The position numbers and the translations under genes are program-made. Shown here piece by piece: positions 58,487-64,000 of a DNA stretch of 64,000 nt. Numbering within the stretch: position 1 is the stretch's first letter; each line of letters opens with the position of its first letter. The stretch is taken from positions 496,001-560,000 of the forward strand of contig NZ_LR215008.1 in NCBI RefSeq assembly GCF_900660575.1. The letters are read 5' to 3'. Under the pieces are notes generated by a model. It saw only the letters and a list, made by a program, of their open reading frames with translations. It did not search any database and was not told the DNA's origin. Source of the DNA: Mycoplasmopsis pulmonis (lineage in GTDB: Bacteria; Bacillota_I; Bacilli_A; Mycoplasmatales; Metamycoplasmataceae).

Positions 58487-59252
58487 TGCTTTCTTTTGAA
58501 CTATTTTGATCAAATAAATTTAGAGCCTCTATTACCATATTATCTACATATTTATAATCAAAGATTTTTTCTTTTTCTAAAAAATCTTTGAGAAAGTGAT
58601 AGTCCCCTCCAGTGATAAAAATATCACTTGTTTTATCAATTTCATCAATGTAGCCTTTTAGCAAAAAAACACTTCCACGAACAAGTGAAGAAGATATAGA
58701 CTCTAAAGTAATTTTTCCTAAAATTGGCGGAATTTTTATGATATTAAAATTACTTTCAATTTTAGCAACTACATTAAAAAAGTTTTTAAAACTTTGATAA
58801 ATTCCAGGATAAATACTTATTCCCTCAATAGATGAGTTTTTAATTTGAGTTATTACAATGGCAGTTCCTAAAGAGATAAAAATTGCATTTTTACTTTTAT
58901 GTAAAACATAATAAGCATTAGCTACTATATCAAGACCTATTTCTGAAGTTAATTCTTTTTGACAAAATTTAACAAGACTTTGACTTTTATGAATAAAAAA
59001 ATCAATTTTTGCATTTTTGAAAATACTCTTAAGTTTAAATTCTAAAATTTGATTTTCTTTGGCATTTCTAACTGAACAAATTAAAATTTCTTTAACATCT
59101 AATTTATTAAATTCAAACAAGTTAAAGCTTTTTATTTCAAAGCTAGGATCAACTACACTTTGAGTTTTGAGCCTAAAAAGAAAATGGGCTTTGTTTTCAT
59201 TTTTTAGAGCAAATTTTGCAAAAGAATTGCCTAGGTCAATAAATATTTTCAT
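58476..59252 (-). CDS. coaX: Type III pantothenate kinase
   Basis: First step of CoA synthesis, ATP-dependent phosphorylation of pantothenate. 258 aa. IDLGNSFAKFAL phosphate-binding motif (residues 4-15), GLDIVANAYYV, and FISLGTAIVITQI (ASKHA-fold core). A TAGAAT lies 8 nt before the ATG with no SD. Overlaps the methylase downstream. Confidence 0.9.
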   Translation of the reverse strand: MKIFIDLGNSFAKFALKNENKAHFLFRLKTQSVVDPSFEIKSFNLFEFNKLDVKEILICSVRNAKENQILEFKLKSIFKNAKIDFFIHKSQSLVKFCQKELTSEIGLDIVANAYYVLHKSKNAIFISLGTAIVITQIKNSSIEGISIYPGIYQSFKNFFNVVAKIESNFNIIKIPPILGKITLESISSSLVRGSVFLLKGYIDEIDKTSDIFITGGDYHFLKDFLEKEKIFDYKYVDNMVIEALNLFDQNSSKESNDE

Positions 59253-59349
59253 AAGTTTATATTCTAAACTAAAAAGTTATTAAATTAATTTTAAGCTTTT
59301 AAAATCCTTATCTAAAAAGCTATTTAAAGTTAAAAATAAACTTTTGTTT

Positions 59350-59355
59350 TATAAT
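59350..59355 (+). promoter_or_regulatory. -10 element of a leaderless cdsA
   Basis: TATAAT, then 7 nt, then ATG at 59363; no SD. Confidence 0.55.
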
Positions 59356-59362
59356 TTGGATT

Positions 59363-60334
59363 ATGTTTTTAAAGAAAATTGCATCTAATAGAATTTTATG
59401 AGCTTTTATTGTCATTCTTGGATTTTTATATTCAATGACAATTTCAATTTTAACAAATGTGCTTTTTGAACAAATTGAGCCTAGATGAATAGTTTTTTTT
59501 AGAACTAGCTTAATAGTTGTTTTTTTAGCAATAGCTACTTTTATGATCATAGAAGCCATCAATGCCTTTGCTTTTAAAAAACATACTAGCATTTTTGTTT
59601 TTAGCCTCTTGATTTTGTTTTTAACTTTGCCAAATGATTCAATAATTGAATCTATTTCAAGCAATCACTTAGAAGTTAAAAACACTCTTATTACAATTTT
59701 AAAAAGCCCTTATATTTATTTGTCAATTATTGCTATGATTTTATTTTTTGTCTCTTACAAATACATTAGTCAGGCTAAAGATAATAGAAATTTAAATGCA
59801 ATTTTGTCTAATTCATTACTTTTAACTTTTATCATGGTTTTAATTTTTGTCTTTACAAAATTTATCTTATATAGCTTATTTTTTTATTGACCAATTGCTT
59901 TATTTATTTTTAGTATTCCAGTAGTTTGTGATAGCTTTGGTTTTTTTGGAGGACTAGCTTTAGGAAAAAGACTTATTCATAGACCTTTTTCTCCAATGAT
60001 TAGTCCCAAAAAAACTTGAGAAGGTTTTTTCTTTGCTTTAATTGGGGGGGCTATTGCTGCTTGTTTTATTGTCTTTAGCTTTAGTGAATTTAGATCTATT
60101 TTTAAACATGGACAAATTAGTACTAAAATAGAAAACATTTTTCTATTTATTTCTCTACTTGCTTTTGCACCTTTAATTTCGATTTTTGGTGATTTATTTT
60201 TTTCATGGGTTAAACGAGTTAATAACATCAAGGACTTTTCTAACTTGCTTCAAGGCCATGGTGGAGTTTTAGATCGCTTTGATTCAATGATTTGTCTAAG
60301 CTTTTATATGTTATTTTTAATATTAATTTATTAA
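59363..60334 (+). CDS. cdsA: Phosphatidate cytidylyltransferase
   Basis: Makes CDP-diacylglycerol for phospholipids. 323 aa, about eight membrane segments. The C-terminal signature [30 protein letters not shown] is complete (Lys-Arg, Lys-Asp, HGG and DRxD). Seven consecutive G (60044-60050) encode Gly-Gly inside a membrane segment, a rare tract in such AT-rich DNA. Start at 59363 from the -10 position and the family N-terminus. Confidence 0.95.
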
Positions 60335-60397
60335 TTTCAAAATTTTCTCTCTATATATTCTATAATTTAATTTTTATATATATTTTAGGAGAGAAAA

Positions 60398-60958
60398 ATG
60401 AAATTATTAACAATTTTACATGATCAATATCAAGACATTGAATATTCAGTTGTTATGTCAATTTTAGATATATCAAAAACATTTGATACAATGGATGTTT
60501 ACAACCCAGATGGTCAAGATAGAATTTATGGACAACACAAAACTTCATATGCAGATGTTAGTGTTAAAGATCTTTCAAAAGTAAGCCACAAAGACTATGA
60601 TGCAATTTTTATTCTAGGTGGAAAAGATGTTAGAAGATTAGCTGATGATCAGAAAACTTTAAAATTTATTAAAGATTTTTACACATCAGGAAAAGATCTT
60701 TTTGTACTTTGTTTTGCTTCAAATGTACTTTTTGACTCAGGAATTATTAACGAAGAAAAATATGTTGGATATCCACTTCAAAATCAAAAAAGAGGAAAAA
60801 ACTTTACAGAAACAATTGGTATTGTTAGAGATAAAAATCTTTTTACAGGAGCTGGAGCTTTTTCAAGTTTTGAACTAGGTTTTACAATCGTTGATCACTT
60901 CCAAGGTGAAAAGAAAAGAGAACAAATCAAGGAAATTGTTAAAGGTTTTAACATTTAA
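60398..60958 (+). CDS. DJ-1/PfpI family protein
   Basis: 186 aa flavodoxin-like fold protein of the DJ-1/ThiJ/PfpI superfamily. The nucleophile-elbow Cys lies in LFVLCFASNVLF (about residue 107), preceded by DAIFILGGKDVRR. Members act as chaperones, deglycases or stress proteins; which applies here cannot be told. Strong SD AGGAGAGAAAA and a TATAAT about 35 nt upstream. Monocistronic with its own terminator. Confidence 0.9.
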   Translation: MKLLTILHDQYQDIEYSVVMSILDISKTFDTMDVYNPDGQDRIYGQHKTSYADVSVKDLSKVSHKDYDAIFILGGKDVRRLADDQKTLKFIKDFYTSGKDLFVLCFASNVLFDSGIINEEKYVGYPLQNQKRGKNFTETIGIVRDKNLFTGAGAFSSFELGFTIVDHFQGEKKREQIKEIVKGFNI

Positions 60959-60978
60959 AAACAAAATAAAAAACAAAA

Positions 60979-61006
60979 ATCAAGAAATTCATTTCTTGAT
61001 TTTTTC
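60979..61006 (+). terminator. Terminator of the DJ-1 gene
   Basis: Perfect 10-bp stem ATCAAGAAAT/ATTTCTTGAT with a 2-nt loop and T-run. Confidence 0.9.
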
Positions 61007-61095
61007 TTGCTTTTTTAAAATCTTTTTTAATTAGCTTTTATTAGTAAAACAAATAAGTTTTTAAAGATTAAAAACTTTGAATTCAAAAAATTAAT

Positions 61096-62937
61096 TTAAC
61101 TTTTTTCTAATCTTTTTTGTTCAATTTCAGCTATGTATTCAATAAATTCATAGACCATGAGCATTGCCATTACATCATTGTGGCAATATTGTTTTAAATT
61201 CTCTTCTATTTTTTTTCAACTTTGATCATGGCTTTGACCTAAAAACCTCTTAATTCCTTCAGTCATTGCTAAAAGACCATTTTGAATTTCAAGTTCTTTA
61301 TATGGCTTTATTTTATGCTTTAAATTAAAGTTATTTTTATTAATATATTTTTCAAGTAATTTAATACTATATTTTCCTTCAAGTGAGCCAATAATAACTG
61401 AATAATCTTTGTTCATAGAACTAAAAAAATCTAATAAATCAAGAGTGTTTGCAATAATTTGCTCAACCATATCAATGAGCTTGTGTCTTATGTTTTTAGT
61501 CTTTGATTGGACTAAATCAGCAATTAACCATAAAGCCTTATTTTCAAAAGATTTATTATAAACAACATATTTATTTTTATTTTCTAAATTAAATTCACTA
61601 GAGCCATAAATTTTATAGACAATTTCTTCAAGATCTTCTATTGAAATTTGCTTTGGATCAATAACATGATCTTCTGAAAATATTATTTTTGAATCTTTTG
61701 TTTTTATAATTGAAACTTGAAAAGGAATATGTTGATAATAAAGAGCATAGTCAACAACTGGAAGAGGAAAGTTAATTGACTCAAAATCGTATCAAATATA
61801 TTCGATATCTTTTTGACGATAGTTTTGTAAAAGTTTTACAAAACCATTGTAGTTAGCAATTTTAAAGTCAATTTTTCTTAGCTCCTCTAAAGTTTTAAGA
61901 GCTTTTTTATAATCAAAATTTATATCACCTATTTTGAAAAATTTCATTGAAGAGTCTTTAAACTCTGGATATAAAAAATTCTTTATTTCATTTCTAAAAG
62001 GGTGATTTACTAAAGTATTTTTAGTAACTATTTGATCATGGCCTATTTCTGGATAACTTGCGCTTTGTCCATCATTAATTTCATGATAAACTTCAAAAAT
62101 TGAACAATAGCCAATTTTGCTTTTAAACTCATAATTACTAAAATCTTCCAAGATAATATGAGTCTTTTTTTTATCAGTTTCTATTCCATAAGAATTTTTT
62201 CTTTTTTGCTCTACATACTCACTATAATTCCTTGAATAGTTGCTTCTTTTAGTTGATTTAGAGCTTTTAGAAGCATGAGCTGAGGCTATTTCCTCAAATT
62301 CAATAACTCTTGCTTTGGTGTTTTGCTTAATTTTAAAAATTAATTGAGCATAGTCCAAGATTTGAAAATCAAGGATTTTTTCAATTATTTCAATATCGAA
62401 AAAAGCTCTAAAAAAATCTTCTCTTTTTGTTGATGAGGAGAGTTTTAAATTAATTAATTTATGCTCACTAGTAAAATAAGCAAAAGGTCTTGAGATAATA
62501 TTTTTTCATTGAAAAACTGGATTAACAATGATTTTGTTTTTTTCTTTTGAAAAAGCCAAAGTTTTTTCAACTTTTTGCTCCAAAGAAAGTTTGGAATTAA
62601 TTATAACAAGTTCATGATTAGAATAATTTGACTTTAAAAAATTTATAGCAACATTTTTATGATCTTTAAAAACTTGAACTACTTCAGGAACTTTTAAAAT
62701 ATCACTAAGAACATTTTTCTCATTTTCATCTTCATCTTCTTCATCAAAATCACCTGTTAAAAATCAATTTTTAAACATTTGTTCTTGATCTTCTAAATCA
62801 AAATTTTCTTCAATATTTTCAACTTTGTTTTTGTTTGGACTATCTTGAAAGTCATTTCAAAGAAAATAGGGATTGGCTCCTGAAAAATATTTTTTAAAAA
62901 TATTAAATGTTATAAATTTAAGCTTTGAATTTTGAAT
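61096..62937 (-). CDS. DUF2779-domain predicted nuclease
   Basis: About 613 aa. The C-terminal third carries WYDFESINFPLPVVD, HIPFQVSIIKTKD, YNKSFENKAL, GSLEGKYSIKLLEKYI and HNDVMAML, the DUF2779 pattern, which I read as a DEDD (DnaQ-like) exonuclease fold with acids in DFES and HNDV. The N-terminal part is not recognised and includes an acidic stretch (DFDEEDEDENE). No ATG/GTG/TTG fits the beginning; ATT at 62937, 8 nt after an AGGAAGG SD, is the best candidate. It overlaps the upstream nuclease gene by 20 nt, so the two are coupled. Confidence 0.7.
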
Positions 62938-63769
62938 CAGCTTTACCTTCCTTTTTTCATCTTTCTATAAGTTCTAAATATTCTTTTTCATTTGAGCATC
63001 TTAAGTAATCAATTAAGTCTTTATCTTTTATTTCATCATAAACAGGAGAGTGTCCTAGCTCTGTGTATTTTTTATATCAATCAAAAACTAAAGCAAGGTC
63101 ATTTTCAACTTGAGCTTTATCAATTTTATACATAAAATTTTTTATAATTCTTTTTTCTATTGGATATTTTTCAGGCTCAGCATAGTCATCATCTTTTAAA
63201 AAAGTTGCTACAATTCAAAAATTTTCTTTATTCATTAAATATGTATAAAGTTGAGCTTGTTTTAAATAAGCAAGAGGCACTCCATTTTTATTCCAAGATT
63301 CAAAATTTTTCTCACCAGTAGTTTTAATTTCTAAAACTATTTCTTTACTTGGAATATAACCATCAGGAACTCCCCCTATTATTGGATTTATTCCGGCAAA
63401 ATAATCATAGTTATAATCTTGAGCACTATATGATTGGATTTCAATTTTTGGCCAGTGCTTTTTTAAAGAGTCAATAACCATAGGCTCAATTGCCACTCCG
63501 GCATCTATATATTTACTAATCATTATTGGAGGAGCTATTCATGAGATTCTACAAAAAGCTAAAAATTGACTTTTAAAATCATCAATTTCTAAAACATCAG
63601 CAATCGATGAGCCTCCAATTTTTTTAAATCCAAATTTATTTCATAATTTTTTAGCTAATAATTTTTTGTGAAAATTATTGCTTAAAATTACTATTTTTCG
63701 TTGTTCATCAAGTATGTAATCTCTATTATTATAAAAATGTCTAGCCATAGTAAAACCATTATATGTCAT
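62918..63769 (-). CDS. YqaJ-like / MAGa7180-type predicted nuclease
   Basis: 283 aa. Restriction-endonuclease-like core: GGVPDGYI (Asp) followed by VLEIKTTG (E-x-K), with AYLKQAQLYTYLM after it, the YqaJ/lambda-exonuclease arrangement. KIGGSSIADVL at the N-terminus is also typical. Start at 63769 or at Met 63748; a TATAAT inside the first codons would make the latter leaderless. It is followed by the overlapping DUF2779 gene, which suggests joint action on DNA; the role is unknown. Confidence 0.72.
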
Positions 63770-63853
63770 AAAATATTTTTAGAAAATAATTTATTATTTT
63801 TTGATTCTTTTAAATATTTTATAAAGTTAAATAAATTAAATTTTTAACAAAAA

Positions 63854-63876
63854 ATGAACCAAATTGGTTGGTTCAT
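63854..63876 (-). terminator. Terminator of the last (partial) gene
   Basis: ATGAACCAA/TTGGTTCAT 9-bp stem with a 5-nt loop. On the minus strand it is followed by T6. Confidence 0.85.
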
Positions 63877-63885
63877 TAAACTTTA

Positions 63886-64000
63886 TTATTCACTATATTG
63901 AGGCTCAATTTCTTTAACGTTTGGATCATTGTCAAAAATGTTAAATCTTAGTGCACTTTCATCATTAAATCTAAAGAATAAATTTGGATTTAAAAGTCCT
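63886..64000 (-). CDS. C-terminal end of an unidentified protein
   Basis: Last 37 codons of a minus-strand gene (ends DPNVKEIEPQYSE, stop TAA at 63886-63888). Too short to identify. A terminator follows. Confidence 0.7.
   Translation of the reverse strand, partial: GLLNPNLFFRFNDESALRFNIFDNDPNVKEIEPQYSE

Overview
The window is AT-rich DNA of a mycoplasma that reads UGA as tryptophan. Almost every long gene (fusA, hsdR, topA, glyS, rpoD and others) carries in-frame TGA where the family has Trp. Several features point to Mycoplasma (Mycoplasmopsis) pulmonis or a very close relative. There are two identical 1288-bp IS3-family elements whose length and host range fit IS1138. There is a type I restriction locus in which two inverted hsdS genes flank hsdR and hsdM, the arrangement described for M. 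pulmonis. There is also an F1-like ATPase cluster of the kind found in the hominis group. This identification rests on memory of those families, not on a search.

Layout. 1-2.8 kb: translation genes fusA, rpsG and rpsL on the minus strand. 3.0-9.8 kb: an invertible hsdS-hsdR-hsdM-hsdS locus bounded by ~433-bp perfect inverted repeats; only the right outer flank supplies a promoter and Shine-Dalgarno (SD) sequence. 10-11 kb: a membrane protein and tRNA-Thr(GGU). 11.4-22.6 kb: a surface and mobile region. It holds a frameshifted, IS-interrupted repeat lipoprotein, a MIB-type immunoglobulin-binding protein, an M23-like peptidase-fold protein, and a luciferase-like oxidoreductase gene split by the second IS copy. 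22.6-24.8 kb: GcvH-like protein, SirTM-type sirtuin and lipoate ligase, which with the broken oxidoreductase form a lipoyl/ADP-ribosylation module. 24.9-34.0 kb: a seven-gene F1-like ATPase operon. It encodes a polytopic membrane protein, two small proteins, a gamma-like protein, a large surface protein, and alpha- and beta-like subunits.

34-49 kb is housekeeping. It includes glyS-dnaG-rpoD, a small lipoprotein, a Nif3-like protein, dimeric dUTPase, tpiA-gpmI, ComEA/ComEC-like proteins, holA, a degenerate GH13 protein and rmuC. 49.6-53.2 kb: a long lipoprotein ending in a DUF31 (MIP-type) serine peptidase domain, split by a frameshift. 53.7-60.3 kb: rpsP-trmD-rplS, ppa, topA, a tRNA adenine methylase, coaX and cdsA. 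60.4-64 kb: a DJ-1/PfpI protein, a pair of overlapping predicted nuclease genes, and the 3' end of an unidentified gene.

Two general patterns stand out. Many genes (glyS, holA, the GH13 gene, cdsA, ppa, coaX, topA) have a -10 hexamer only 6-8 nt before the start codon and no SD sequence, which suggests leaderless mRNAs. The immune-evasion and surface part (MIB, DUF31 peptidase, repeat lipoprotein, restriction system) carries the signs of instability: homopolymer frameshifts, IS insertions and DNA inversion. The housekeeping genes are intact.
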